The notes: a model not told the origin generated them from the letters alone. A stretch of DNA of 64,000 nt from Cyanobacteria bacterium SZAS-4 (GCA_018266255.1 JAFEAT010000002.1:1-64000); one strand, 5' to 3'; numbered from the stretch's first letter, positions 1 through 8,691 are shown. Made by a program: numbers and translations.

Positions 1-234
1 GCGGCGACGACTGGTTCAACAACTGCTGCAGTTCTGTCAGCGGCGACGACTGGTTCAACGACTGCTGCAGTTCTGTCGGCTGCGACGACTGGTTCAACAA
101 CTGCTGCAGTTCTGTCGGCTGCGACAACTGGTTCAACAACTGCTGCAGTTCTGTCAGCGGCGACGACTGGTTCAACAACTGCTGCGGTTCTGTCGGCTGC
201 AACAATTGGTTCAGCAACTGTGGCGACGCGATCG
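1..234 (-). repeat. 39-bp in-frame tandem repeat
   Basis: Units begin at 1, 40, 79, 118 and 157, with a degenerate sixth from 196. The unit encodes 13 residues, approximately EPVVAADRTAAVV on the minus strand. Units differ by a few bases (for example tcagcggcg versus tcggctgcg), mostly silent, so the array is under coding constraint and may continue past the window edge. Confidence 0.9.
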
Positions 235-3134
235 GCAGCTACTAGTGGTTCGGTTACAGCACCACCGGCGATGCGGGTGGCTGCAGTGTCGATAACTGCG
301 TTGGTAGTGGTAGCGGCAACTTCTCTTTCGAGAACGGCAGCGGCTGTGCGCTCAGCTGCTACTCGGCTGATTACCGCTGCGGCTGTTTCGCCAGCGCGGA
401 TGGTTGCTGCGAGAGCAGCGCTTCCGCCCAATGTGTAGACGGTTGCTACAACTGCGGCTACATCAACTGCTGCTTTACCTAGTGCTTTGATTTCTTCGAT
501 TGGAGCAGCGCGGTTTTGTTCAACTGCATTTGTGATCAGTGTGTTGATCTTCTCTTGCATTTCCTTTGGCAGTTGTTTGTGCAAAGCTTGGAATTCTGCG
601 AGCATTCCTTTTTCGATTTGCAATGCGCGCTCAACGGTTTGGGCGCTGGCATCGAATGCGAAGCGAGTCAATCCATCGGTTGTTTTGGCATGTTCGAAAG
701 CGGTTTGATTGCCGTCGCCGTTTGGCTTCAAGTATGTTTGATATTGCACTTTATCTGCTGCGTCCACCAAAGGAATGTAGTCGTTTGAGAGGTTGCTGTG
801 GTACTTGTTTTCGTAAGCGTTGAGAAGAGCTTTCTTTTGTTCGTCGGTAGTAAGTTTGGCTAGTTCGCCTTGAATGTCTTTGTAAGATCCGCCGTTTACG
901 ACGATGGCGCGCATTCTGTCTTCAAGTCTTTCCTGTCCACCTTGGGCAACTACATTGTCGAGAATTGCCTTTTCGGAATCGCTCATGTTTCTTGCGAAGA
1001 GCGCTCTTTGATCTTCTGGAAGACGAGCCATATCTCCGTAAAGCTGGCTTCTTGGAACGCCGTATGCGATTTTGTCGAATATTGGAACGTGTCCGTCTTG
1101 GAACAATGTTTGACCTGGACGAACCGCTGTTGGGATCGCATCCATAATAGTGGCTCGCATTTTCTTCTGTTCGTCAGTTTGTTCTCTCCAATCCTTGTTG
1201 AGACCTTCTCTGACTTTAGGATCAGCCAACAACTTTTCTACTAAATTGATTTGTTGAAGAGGGCTGACTCCGTCCATCGTGTTCTTTTGAATTTGCTGAA
1301 GTGTTGACAATTCAGCTGGCTTGCCTGTTTTGGCGACTTGTTCGAGAACTGATTTGGCGAGATCCTTTGCGCCGTTGTATAGGTTGTTTTCGACGATGTC
1401 GTCGATTCTCTTTCTGTAATCGGCGTCAGATTTGTACTTCGCTGCATCCGCTGGTGACATGCTGGCGATTGCGCTGGCGAGATTTTTGTCTGTGGCGCCA
1501 CCTGATTGAGTGTCTCTGTAGACTTCCCATACTGTGCGCTTGATCGCTTGTGATGCTTCGAAGTTTGGAGCTGCAGCTTTGGCTTCAATCATCTGAGCCA
1601 TGCGGCGGTTTACATCTTCGTTGGTTTCATAGTTCCAGGTCGATGCCAACAAATCACGCTTGTAGGCTGGGTCTTTCAGCAGATTGTAGTCAGCTGGCGT
1701 CATATTCTCCAACGTGCTCATCATCTCTTGAGTGGTGTGACCACCACCGATGAATCCCAATGTGCTTGGCTTGTCGAGTTCGGCGAGTCTAGAAATGAGA
1801 GTCTTTCCGCCGTGCGCAATTTCATCTTCGGTGATGTCGCGTTGCTTTTTGCTCATTCCAGCATCTGTCATCGCTTGTTGCACTTTCTGGTAGTAAGCGA
1901 GTTGGGCTGCTTCTTGCTCGTTAGCTGGTTGGCGGTTGGCGAGTGCAATTTCCTTTCCGGCAGAGAAATCTTTTTGCTCTTTTGGTGTTGAACTTGAAGC
2001 TGCGAGGTCAATGTTCTTTGGATTGTCGAGCAAGCCGAACAGAATGTTGGAGTCGCCTTTGATGATTGTGGGGATCGATACTTTTCCTTCGCTCAACAAG
2101 TCTTTTGCTACATCGGCTTGTGTTTGGTTTGCGTTGGTGACGAATTTTTCGTTGTACTGTTTGACGAAATCTTGGTCAGCTGAAAGTGTTTTGCGAGCGG
2201 CGATTGCGTTTGGAGTGTCTCCGTTGACTGCATCACCGAACATTTTGAGGTCGCCAGCGCCGAGAGCGATGTTTGCCATCTTCTTTATGTCGTCGGCAGA
2301 TCTGTGATCTACGCCTTGAGTCATGATGCCGAGAACTTGACGGTTGGCGTCGGTCAATCCAGGTGTTTCGCTGATGACGCGATCGACGTAAGCTTTCTGG
2401 TAAGCGTTGTATGCAGCGCGCTCTGTTTCGTTGGCTGGCTTGCGTCCGCTGGTTGCGATGTCCAAACCGAGAGTCAATTCTTTGCGTTGTGCTTCGGCGG
2501 CGTTGGCTGGAATTACATCTGCTGTTGGAGCCTTTGCGCCGTCGACCTTCTGTAAATCAGTAGCCATTTGGGAAATTTGGTCGGAGTTCAAGCTGCCGAC
2601 TGCCGAGCGCATAAGGCGGTTGCCCTTCTCTGGGTCGACTTTGGCTGTTTCGATTGCGACTTCGAGGTTGCCACCGAAATTTGTGCGGCTGTCGGTGCGG
2701 TTGAGCATTGCTTCGACGGTGCGGAAGTTGACTCCGTCCGTTCCGATGTATTTTTTGACATCGTCGCGAAGCTTTGTGCCGTAAGTTTCTTCGTATTTCT
2801 TTTCTACAGCTGCTCTGTCTTTTGCGTTCTTTGGATCGAGAATTCTTTCGACTGCTTCGGCGTCTGGACTGCTCTTCAAACCACCCCAGGAAGTCTTCGT
2901 CAGGGCTAGTCTGATCAATTCAGCGTCTTTGGCAATGGCTTCAGGAGTTGCTGGCGGAGCTGAACCGTCGGTCAGTGTCAGGTTGGTGACTAAGCCTTTT
3001 TTCGTCATGTCGGCAGTATCAGCAGCGATGCGTGTGGTATCGACTGCAGGATCACGCTTGGTCATGTCGACGACTGGGCGGTCTGCGGCAACTGGTGTTA
3101 CGACTTTTTCTGTCTTTTCGACTTTGTCTGCCAT
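1..3134 (-). CDS. Annexin-like large repeat protein, C-terminus beyond window
   Basis: An open frame runs leftward from an ATG at 3134, preceded by AAGGA, and has no stop before the window edge. At least 1044 residues are visible. No signal peptide is seen; the N-terminus is polar. Residues about 68-138 resemble an annexin repeat: a helical lead, then an AAVEKKYEETYGTKLRDDV-type segment matching the family pattern of a Tyr-containing helix followed by LxxDL. A second such unit lies near residues 735-800 (LLNAYENKYHSNLSNDY). The middle is alpha-helical and polar. A hydrophobic Ala/Gly stretch lies near residues 880-920, and the protein then enters a 13-residue tandem repeat rich in Val, Ala, Glu-Pro and Asp-Arg. 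Annexins bind acidic membranes through calcium; whether that holds here is unknown because the type-II calcium loop GxGT is not clearly conserved. Plus-strand ORFs over this stretch are shadows. Confidence 0.82.
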   Translation of the reverse strand, partial: MADKVEKTEKVVTPVAADRPVVDMTKRDPAVDTTRIAADTADMTKKGLVTNLTLTDGSAPPATPEAIAKDAELIRLALTKTSWGGLKSSPDAEAVERILDPKNAKDRAAVEKKYEETYGTKLRDDVKKYIGTDGVNFRTVEAMLNRTDSRTNFGGNLEVAIETAKVDPEKGNRLMRSAVGSLNSDQISQMATDLQKVDGAKAPTADVIPANAAEAQRKELTLGLDIATSGRKPANETERAAYNAYQKAYVDRVISETPGLTDANRQVLGIMTQGVDHRSADDIKKMANIALGAGDLKMFGDAVNGDTPNAIAARKTLSADQDFVKQYNEKFVTNANQTQADVAKDLLSEGKVSIPTIIKGDSNILFGLLDNPKNIDLAASSSTPKEQKDFSAGKEIALANRQPANEQEAAQLAYYQKVQQAMTDAGMSKKQRDITEDEIAHGGKTLISRLAELDKPSTLGFIGGGHTTQEMMSTLENMTPADYNLLKDPAYKRDLLASTWNYETNEDVNRRMAQMIEAKAAAPNFEASQAIKRTVWEVYRDTQSGGATDKNLASAIASMSPADAAKYKSDADYRKRIDDIVENNLYNGAKDLAKSVLEQVAKTGKPAELSTLQQIQKNTMDGVSPLQQINLVEKLLADPKVREGLNKDWREQTDEQKKMRATIMDAIPTAVRPGQTLFQDGHVPIFDKIAYGVPRSQLYGDMARLPEDQRALFARNMSDSEKAILDNVVAQGGQERLEDRMRAIVVNGGSYKDIQGELAKLTTDEQKKALLNAYENKYHSNLSNDYIPLVDAADKVQYQTYLKPNGDGNQTAFEHAKTTDGLTRFAFDASAQTVERALQIEKGMLAEFQALHKQLPKEMQEKINTLITNAVEQNRAAPIEEIKALGKAAVDVAAVVATVYTLGGSAALAATIRAGETAAAVISRVAAERTAAAVLEREVAATTTNAVIDTAATRIAGGAVTEPLVAADRVATVAEPIVAADRTAAVVEPVVAADRTAAVVEPVVAADRTAAVVEPVVAADRTAAVVEPVVAADRTAAVVEPVVA

Positions 3135-3444
3135 TGTAAAATCCTTCGGCAAGCCAGTGGGCTATCTGCCGGAGCAAATGATCTAGTAAGAGGGCTGGGT
3201 TGGTTGGCACTATGAATATAGGTTGCCAACATTACCAGGACATTACCAAACTGTACGGACCCAGGAATTGTTGGGTGGATGCCCCGAGAGCGCCACGGGG
3301 TGGTGTCTTCCCGTTGGACCGCCCAGCTGACAGAGCCCCCGGCGGATAGAGCCGTCCTGGGATGAAGCCCCAACGGACAGAGCCGGCTACTTGCGTAGTC
3401 GGCTCCGCCGGTGGATATGGTCAATCTATCGTTCCTGGTGTGTC
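3135..3444. other. Intergenic region with GC-rich hairpin
   Basis: There is no convincing gene in these 310 bases. The ribosome-binding site of the annexin-like gene is at the left end. From about 3290 to 3415 the DNA is GC-rich with several repeated agagcc words. A hairpin has arms 3380-3390 and 3395-3405 (GAGCCGGCTAC / GTAGTCGGCTC) around a 4-base loop. No T-run follows on either strand, so it is not a standard intrinsic terminator. An ORF on the minus strand here lacks family features and a Shine-Dalgarno sequence. Confidence 0.5.
3380..3405. other. Stem-loop without T-tract
   Basis: This is an 11-base arm pair with one G-T-type mismatch and a TTGC loop. It lies downstream of the Spy-like gene on the minus strand and upstream of the annexin-like gene. 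It could be an RNA processing or stability element, or part of a structured leader of the annexin-like gene; nothing in the sequence decides. Confidence 0.45.
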
Positions 3445-4143
3445 TTATTCGGCGTCTGGTCCATCTGGTCCGTCTGGTCCCATGAACCCGGCGTCAGGCG
3501 CATCGAATGCTACTGGTCCCGGACCATCGCCGCCGAATCCGAGTCTAGAGGCGCCAGGACCACCAGGTCCGCCTGGTCCCTGTGGACCAGCTTCGCCCAT
3601 TTTGTGTCCGTGGTGGCCAGGTCCGCCGTGATGATGTCCCCCACCGCAGCCGCCGCGACCCTTGCCCCAGTGTCCGTGTCCGCCGAAAGCATTAGAGACG
3701 AGCATGTGGTGTCTGAAATGTTCTTTCTGCTCAGGCGTCAACAAAGCGATGAAGTCCAATTTGTTGTTCATCTTTTTCGTGGCGAGGTCATCACGAACTG
3801 AATTCATCTGCGATTGAATCGAGAGAACTTCTGAACGATTGATTTCTGGTTTTGCAAGCGCGGTTTTTAGTTGTCGATGCAGTGCTTGCAAATTGTCTCG
3901 TTGCGATGCTGTCGAAGTTAAAAATTTGTCTTTCAGCGCAGCCATCTGAATCAGCTGATCATCGCTCATTCTGGGCTTCTTCCAGTCTGGTCGCTCTCCG
4001 CCACCACCAGGACCTTCCGCAATTACGTCTGTTCTTGTGCCACTAGATAAGGTGGCATCATTGTTGTCTGCGGCCATTGCTGGAACTGCCAATAAACCGC
4101 CGGCCAATAAAATGTTGGCGAAAAGTGCATTTTGTAATTTCAT
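3445..4143 (-). CDS. Spy/CpxP-like periplasmic protein with His-rich and collagen-like tail
   Basis: The protein has 232 residues. The ATG at 4143 is preferred to the upstream 4188 start because GGAG lies 7 bases before it and it opens a clean signal peptide (MKLQNALFANILLAGG... ending AMA). Residues about 40-145 are charged and helical, with two LTxxQ-type motifs (MSDDQLIQM and LLTPEQKEHF), the hallmark of the Spy/CpxP family of periplasmic chaperones and metal/stress sensors. The tail switches to a His/Gly-rich segment (GGHHHGGPGHHGHK) and then Gly-Pro-x repeats resembling collagen, ending in repeated GPDGPD. The family role is binding unfolded envelope proteins and damping Cpx-type kinases; the His tail suggests metal binding (inference). 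A CpxA/CpxR-like pair lies 3 kb away on the same strand. Confidence 0.8.
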   Translation of the reverse strand: MKLQNALFANILLAGGLLAVPAMAADNNDATLSSGTRTDVIAEGPGGGGERPDWKKPRMSDDQLIQMAALKDKFLTSTASQRDNLQALHRQLKTALAKPEINRSEVLSIQSQMNSVRDDLATKKMNNKLDFIALLTPEQKEHFRHHMLVSNAFGGHGHWGKGRGGCGGGHHHGGPGHHGHKMGEAGPQGPGGPGGPGASRLGFGGDGPGPVAFDAPDAGFMGPDGPDGPDAE

Positions 4144-4209
4144 TATAGAACTCCATTTCTTGCGTCGTTTGTGTTGTGATCGGATCACTAAATTACTTGC
4201 TGTTGAACT

Positions 4210-4404
4210 TCAAATCATTGAAACCCCAGGATGGTTAGTCGACGTTACCAGTACTATCGAAACTGCAATTAAGATCATAAGAAGCAAGAGTAAAACAAAG
4301 ACAGCAATTTTGAATTCCTCGATTGGATATTTTTTGCTGATGTCTAGTTTCGAATCCACCTCTTTGCGCATTTCAGCTCCGATATTAACGTCGCTTCGTT
4401 TCAT
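4210..4404 (-). CDS. Small single-pass membrane protein
   Basis: This 64-residue ORF has a charged N-terminal half (MKRSDVNIGAEMRKEVDSK) and one strong hydrophobic segment at about residues 32-53 (FKIAVFVLLLLLMILIAVSI), then a short polar end. The topology is plausible, but no clear Shine-Dalgarno precedes the ATG and no family is recognised. It sits 66 bases upstream of the Spy-like gene on the same strand and could be co-transcribed with it. Confidence 0.45.
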   Translation of the reverse strand: MKRSDVNIGAEMRKEVDSKLDISKKYPIEEFKIAVFVLLLLLMILIAVSIVLVTSTNHPGVSMI

Positions 4405-4892
4405 GAATCAACAGTGCAACTGCTGACAATACTTATCTAACCGCACCCTCGTAAAGCAGTTATGTTTTTTGGAGGGATTTTTGCAAAGGAATTGTAAAGG
4501 CTGGAAAGTCTTACTATGTAAGGGTTTTGGCTCATCTGGAAGAGCTTGAACTACAATTGTCAGGATTCTGGCTCTACCGTAGGCCCGGGCAACCCATCTC
4601 TGCCGCCGACGGCAGTTGCGCCACGCGAGGACTTCTGAAGTGCGGCAAAACGAGATTCGAATCCACCGCCTTGACCGACTCATATATTAGGTGATGGTGG
4701 CGTATTTGGTGCGCAACAGATGAAGTTGATTCTGTACATGTTGCTGTTTAAAGTCTTCATAGCTCATCATCGCATCCAAGGATTAATCTACAGGGAACGA
4801 ATTTTATCCTTAACAGAGATTTGGGTTTTCCCCAGTTCGGTTAAGATCGAATCCATGTAATGTTGGAGCAGATATTTGCGAGGTGCACACTC
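4405..4892. other. Intergenic region, no gene recognised
   Basis: These 488 bases hold no supported protein gene. A short perfect stem-loop (CTGCCG ccga CGGCAG) lies at about 4598-4613. A tRNA T-loop-like word (attcgaatc) occurs near 4650 but lacks a matching stem. The promoter and leader of the gene starting at 4893 must lie at the right end. No intrinsic terminator was seen. Confidence 0.4.
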
Positions 4893-5180
4893 ATGACTGA
4901 AGACGGTTGCAGAGACGAAAGCCGCGATAATGACCTGGTAGGCGGATTCACCGGTTCGTTTGCGCACACTCTTATTCAGGGACCAGTGGATGGCGTCCGC
5001 GACATCGTCAACACTTGTGCCAACAAAGCAGTAATTCCAAAGGTGCAATTAGTTAAAGAACCAGAGAAGCACACTGTCGGTTCAGGCGCATGGCAGGCTC
5101 AAAGAGTCGGGCAAGCTGCCGGCTTGGTTGGAATGTTTATCGTAATTGGTAACCTCATCACCAAACGCCGTCCATTCTAA
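4893..5180 (+). CDS. Hypothetical small protein with C-terminal hydrophobic segment
   Basis: The protein has 95 residues. The start at 4893 is chosen over 4860 because GAGGTG lies 7 bases upstream. The N-terminal half is polar and acidic (MTEDGCRDESRDNDLVGG). A hydrophobic segment near residues 73-88 (AAGLVGMFIVIGNLI) is followed by a basic end, TKRRPF, typical of a tail-anchored or peripheral membrane protein. It is a monocistronic unit closed by the terminator at 5218-5258. The family is not recognised. Confidence 0.65.
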   Translation: MTEDGCRDESRDNDLVGGFTGSFAHTLIQGPVDGVRDIVNTCANKAVIPKVQLVKEPEKHTVGSGAWQAQRVGQAAGLVGMFIVIGNLITKRRPF

Positions 5181-5217
5181 AATGGCTTGAAATAAGCGTT
5201 TCGTGAATATTGAATTT

Positions 5218-5258
5218 CATCCTGCTGTTCGTTCGCGACGGCAGGATGTCTGCTTTTT
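5218..5258 (+). terminator. Intrinsic terminator
   Basis: CATCCTGC pairs with GCAGGATG across a 15-base loop that can pair further (TG/CG), followed by tctgcTTTTT. It lies 38 bases after the gene ending at 5180. Confidence 0.75.
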
Positions 5259-5320
5259 AGCTGCACGGGGTATATTGGAGATGGTGACTTGTTTTACCAT
5301 TTACCAATAGGTCGAAAAAT

Positions 5321-5824
5321 ATGAATATGCTGACGAGCCCGCAAGCCTCGCTTGCGGTCGGAGTCGTGCTTATGGCTGTAGGAGTCTCGTTCTTCTACAA
5401 AGCTATAATCGCGCTCATCAAAGGCAGAATGCCATATTGGACGGGATTTCTCCCGCTCACTATAATTTCTCCCTTTCTCATTCACGTACCAGGAAGCAAA
5501 AATTCGTTGATCAAATTTGCCGAGGGCATGTGGGTTGTTGCTGTAATGGCGCCGATCTTCCTTGTGCTCTCGGTACTCTGCACTCTATCGGGCGCAGAAT
5601 ATGCCGGAATGCCCGCGGTTGAGAACATGAATACCGCTCTTCACGGGGGCACCGACGGCACTGCAGTCATTGCATTTAGCAAGACACACGGATTCGCGTT
5701 TCCGATTTTAGCTCACTCAAGTCCAGCGTTGAAGCGGGTTTTTAATTCATCGATCAATCTCGATTCAAAACAAGAACTTGTTCCGAGGAATACCGAAAGC
5801 CTTCAGCAGCAGCTAGATAAATAA
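5321..5824 (+). CDS. Multi-pass membrane protein, unknown function
   Basis: The protein has 167 residues with three hydrophobic segments at about residues 10-34, 41-56 and 68-92. A polar C-terminal half of about 70 residues includes Gly- and Thr-rich stretches and ends ESLQQQLDK. The upstream AGG in caataggtcg is weak, so the start is only moderately supported. It does not belong to a family I can name. It is flanked by a terminator upstream and a convergent gene downstream, so it is probably its own transcription unit. Confidence 0.65.
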   Translation: MNMLTSPQASLAVGVVLMAVGVSFFYKAIIALIKGRMPYWTGFLPLTIISPFLIHVPGSKNSLIKFAEGMWVVAVMAPIFLVLSVLCTLSGAEYAGMPAVENMNTALHGGTDGTAVIAFSKTHGFAFPILAHSSPALKRVFNSSINLDSKQELVPRNTESLQQQLDK

Positions 5825-5890
5825 CCACATCGAACAAACATATCCAGGAGGATTTTATTTCAGGTCATCGGCAAGCATTCGTCAGATTAG

Positions 5891-6280
5891 CTATCTGATG
5901 TGTGCTGCCTTTGGTCTGGAGCAACCTATGAAATGCTTTTTGTCTTCTTGCTTTTTGTCCTGTGGTTTTCGGTTTAACACACGTCCAGTTCTAATTTCCT
6001 CAGCCCATTTTCTGTCTATTTCCCAGGCTGCAGGATAGAGACGCCTCAGGTCCTCCAGCTTTGTTGACCACGATGTATCCATGATGTCTATGATTGTAAT
6101 TGCTTCGTTGATTGAGTCTTTTGCGCTGTTTTTGTCGCCCAATTCAGCTTGATCGAAGGCTAAAAATGTGCACCAGGGGCAGTGCTTAGTCTTTGTCAGA
6201 TTTCTTGCAAGACTCGCTACCGTCGCAGCCTTCGTTATCGGTGAGAAGCTGACCGACATCGTCACCAGACAAGAGAACAT
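5891..6280 (-). CDS. Hypothetical helical protein overlapping the upstream gene (possible frameshift product)
   Basis: This is a 129-residue frame. From about residue 32 it looks like genuine coding sequence: a CPWC motif (TKHCPWCTFLAFDQAELGD) and then amphipathic helices (AKDSINEAITIIDIMD) resembling a TPR-like hairpin. The first 31 codons lie entirely inside the 3' end of the 6186-6812 gene in another frame and look like a shadow. No alternative start codon exists between there and the CPWC segment. Either the gene really starts inside its neighbour, or the two frames were once joined and a frameshift separates them. No family is recognised. Confidence 0.4.
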   Translation of the reverse strand: MFSCLVTMSVSFSPITKAATVASLARNLTKTKHCPWCTFLAFDQAELGDKNSAKDSINEAITIIDIMDTSWSTKLEDLRRLYPAAWEIDRKWAEEIRTGRVLNRKPQDKKQEDKKHFIGCSRPKAAHIR

Positions 6281-6812
6281 CGCCGAATCTGATTAACGCA
6301 GTTCGTGGTCCTGATTTGAAAATCAAAGTGTAACGCTTAAGTGTTGCTCCCGTAGCACGAGGGTCTATCTCAAAAGCATTGACCGTAGCGCGGTTCCACC
6401 CATCTTTGGCGATCTCGAATTGGTAGTCTTTCAATTGACGCGTGACAGTGAAGTCGCCATTTTTGTCTGTGAAACAAAATCTGGTGTTGACCTGGTTTCT
6501 TGTCTGACCGAGGCTTTCTTTCAGATAGAGAGACAGTCCGGTAAAGCTGTTTGGCTCACGTATGTTGCGAACATCCATTCCGCCTTTTGAATCATCTCCG
6601 CCGAATGAAATTACTTCGACGACTTTTCCAGTCTTACCGACTGTGTATCGTCGGTCTACTCCTGGCGGGCTTTCAACTTGAGCCGTTATGCCTGGGCCGC
6701 AGGTGAACGGTTGCGCTGTTGCAGTGGCAGATGCCTTTGCTGATGCTGAAAGACTGAGTGCGGAGATCAGCGATATTCCAAGCAGCAGAGAACTTTGATT
6801 GGATAGCTTCAT
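6186..6812 (-). CDS. Exported hypothetical protein
   Basis: The protein has 208 residues. It starts with a standard signal peptide (MKLSNQSSLLLGISLISALS, cleavage after the Ala-rich ASAKASA region), and ggaggtcacgct gives a Shine-Dalgarno before the ATG. The mature part is beta-rich with paired cysteines (TCGPG; RFCFTDKNGDF; GCDGSESC) and a segment resembling an Ig- or prealbumin-like fold (GDFTVTRQLKDYQFEIAKDG). The function is unknown. The Cys-rich C-terminus precedes an overlapping frame that continues in coding style, so the annotated end may be affected by a frameshift. Confidence 0.75.
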   Translation of the reverse strand: MKLSNQSSLLLGISLISALSLSASAKASATATAQPFTCGPGITAQVESPPGVDRRYTVGKTGKVVEVISFGGDDSKGGMDVRNIREPNSFTGLSLYLKESLGQTRNQVNTRFCFTDKNGDFTVTRQLKDYQFEIAKDGWNRATVNAFEIDPRATGATLKRYTLIFKSGPRTALIRFGDVLLSGDDVGQLLTDNEGCDGSESCKKSDKD

Positions 6813-6972
6813 AGCGTGACCTCCAGATATCTAATTTTATATTTCTATCGTCCTTGAAATTTTACGCCATTAAACGATTTCTTCCAGAACAAATAATTTT
6901 CGCCATGCGGTCGCATAAACAGCCAGTTGCCAATGGCAGAAACAAAATTTTGAATCGCCTGGTGGGAGGCGG

Positions 6973-8691
6973 TTAGGAAGATTTATTAGTTGCCGACTGA
7001 GGAGAAGACGGTTCGCTGGAGCCACTCTCGGGTGCTGATTCCAATCGGATTTCAACCTCTAGCCCCCGTGGTTGACGGTTTCTAATCGCCAGTGAACCAT
7101 TGCACGACTCGATGCAAGTTTGCACGATTGCTAGACCTAAACCTGTTCCGCCAGAGCTTCTGCTTCTCGATGGTTCGGGTCTGAAAAATGGTTCCGTTAG
7201 ATGTTCTAGTGCGGCTGGTGGCACGCCGGGTCCGCTGTCAGATGTAATGATGCTGATTTCTTTCCCGCTTCTCAACGCCTTTACTTTGATGTCTCCATCG
7301 GCGGATGCATATCGAACTGCATTGCGGAATACGTTGCCGAACGCGCGTTCGAGCAGCATCTGATCGCCCAGTACAGACAGATCTTTGTCTACGTCTAATT
7401 TGACGATTTGCTCGGATGCAGTTTTCAGAGTAACGCCGATAAGAAGTTTGGCAAGGTTGATTGGCTTTAGCTCAATTTCTTTTCCTTGCAATCCCGCTTT
7501 GGAGAAGGCAAGTAGCTCGTTGATCAAGTGCGTCATTTCTTCGACTTCCTCGCGGATATCGTTGATCATCGATTCCTGATCTTTTGTTGCCGTCGTTTCC
7601 AACAATTCCAATCCAATCTGCAGACGCGCCAGAGGTGATGAGAGCTCGTGAGCGATGTCTCCTAAGAATCGCTTTTCGCCGGTGACAAACGTGTTTAGCC
7701 TTGAGGCCAACTGGTTTACGGCTTCACCCATCGAGCCGATCTCATCCCATTTGTTGACTTTGACTCGCGATTCGAATCGCCCTTCTGCAATTTTTTCTGT
7801 GACTTTTGTCATTTCGGCAAGAGCTCTGGTAATTCTGTATGCGAATGGCCACCAGAAAATTACAGAGAGGAGCAAGACGCTTCCTACTAATATGAGCACT
7901 GGTTTGAAGTCAAAGAAGACGCCGGTTTGCCAGAGATTGTCTGCAGAGGCGAGTAGCGTTCCGGGAACGATCTTTTGATTTCTGGACACTGGAATTCGTA
8001 TGCCGATCCAGAATTTGTCCGGAGCGGTTGTGTGTAGGATGAACCTTCCGCGAAAACGCCGGCGCATCGCCCCTGGTGGCGTCACTTTCGCTTGTCCGAA
8101 AATCGTTGGTTGCGGAATATCAGTTTGTGGTGGTAGTCGCTCAGGAGGCGACTCTGGGTGGTTAGGGTCTGGCGGTCCATGACGGTCAGGCCCGGGCGGT
8201 CCAGGTCTGTTCACATCCGGCGGGGCTGGTTGGTCTTGCGGCTGCGGCGGTCCGTCAGCGTCAGGACCATCTGGCGGCTGTGGACGTTTGCCCTCGGGGT
8301 CAGCCGGTGCGACTTGACCGGCGCCGGCCGGGCGATCTCCCGGTGGGTTGCGACGATGTCTGATTACTTCTTTGCTTACAGCTTCAGGCAACGTAGTAGT
8401 TTGGCCGGCAAGTTGCTTGCCTGCGAAATCGAATAGGTAGAAATCGACGCCGTAAAATTTTCCGAATTCATCGAGGACTGTATTCCACTCATCTGGTTTG
8501 TTGACTTCAAGTTGCTTTTGAATTACCCAGCCGATGGCCTCGACTCGATCTCCAATCGGGCTCGATAATACTGCATCCCATCCCGGTCCAAACTTTGTGT
8601 TGAATAAGGCAAGAAAGAGCACCACAAGCAGTATCAGATGAATCAGCAGAAAACTGATCGTCTGTGCATAGAGTGGAAAGCGCACTCTCAT
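6973..8691 (-). CDS. Sensor histidine kinase with Pro/Gly-rich periplasmic loop (CpxA-like architecture)
   Basis: The protein has 572 residues. TM1 is at about 11-30; a periplasmic sensor follows to about 262; TM2 is at about 263-285; then a HAMP domain (RITRALAEMTKVTEKIAEGR). HisKA carries the phospho-acceptor His348 in FLGDIAHELSSPLARLQ, then the ATPase boxes N (FGNVFRNAVRYA), G1 (DSGPGVPPAAL) and G2 (GGTGLGLAI). The SPLARLQ variant and layout match the CpxA/EnvZ class. About residues 115-190 of the sensor are very rich in proline, glycine and aspartate (PPGPDRHGPPDPNHP), an unusual insertion. Its start codon overlaps the response-regulator stop by 4 bases (ATGA), giving translational coupling. 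It is expected to phosphorylate the regulator encoded at 8688-9416 in response to an envelope signal. Confidence 0.93.
   Translation of the reverse strand: MRVRFPLYAQTISFLLIHLILLVVLFLALFNTKFGPGWDAVLSSPIGDRVEAIGWVIQKQLEVNKPDEWNTVLDEFGKFYGVDFYLFDFAGKQLAGQTTTLPEAVSKEVIRHRRNPPGDRPAGAGQVAPADPEGKRPQPPDGPDADGPPQPQDQPAPPDVNRPGPPGPDRHGPPDPNHPESPPERLPPQTDIPQPTIFGQAKVTPPGAMRRRFRGRFILHTTAPDKFWIGIRIPVSRNQKIVPGTLLASADNLWQTGVFFDFKPVLILVGSVLLLSVIFWWPFAYRITRALAEMTKVTEKIAEGRFESRVKVNKWDEIGSMGEAVNQLASRLNTFVTGEKRFLGDIAHELSSPLARLQIGLELLETTATKDQESMINDIREEVEEMTHLINELLAFSKAGLQGKEIELKPINLAKLLIGVTLKTASEQIVKLDVDKDLSVLGDQMLLERAFGNVFRNAVRYASADGDIKVKALRSGKEISIITSDSGPGVPPAALEHLTEPFFRPEPSRSRSSGGTGLGLAIVQTCIESCNGSLAIRNRQPRGLEVEIRLESAPESGSSEPSSPQSATNKSS

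Noticed and set aside
220..3186. Many plus-strand ORFs over the first 3.1 kb
   Set aside because: They are antisense to one continuous minus-strand frame with annexin-like and repeat content and have no ribosome sites or family features.
3098..3424. 108-residue minus-strand ORF
   Set aside because: It overlaps the start of the annexin-like gene, has Trp/Arg/Pro-biased non-coding style and no ribosome site.
4640..4680. tRNA T-loop-like word attcgaatc and, on the other strand, a tRNA-Ser-like D/anticodon-arm resemblance
   Set aside because: No acceptor stem forms and the putative T and anticodon stems do not pair on either strand.
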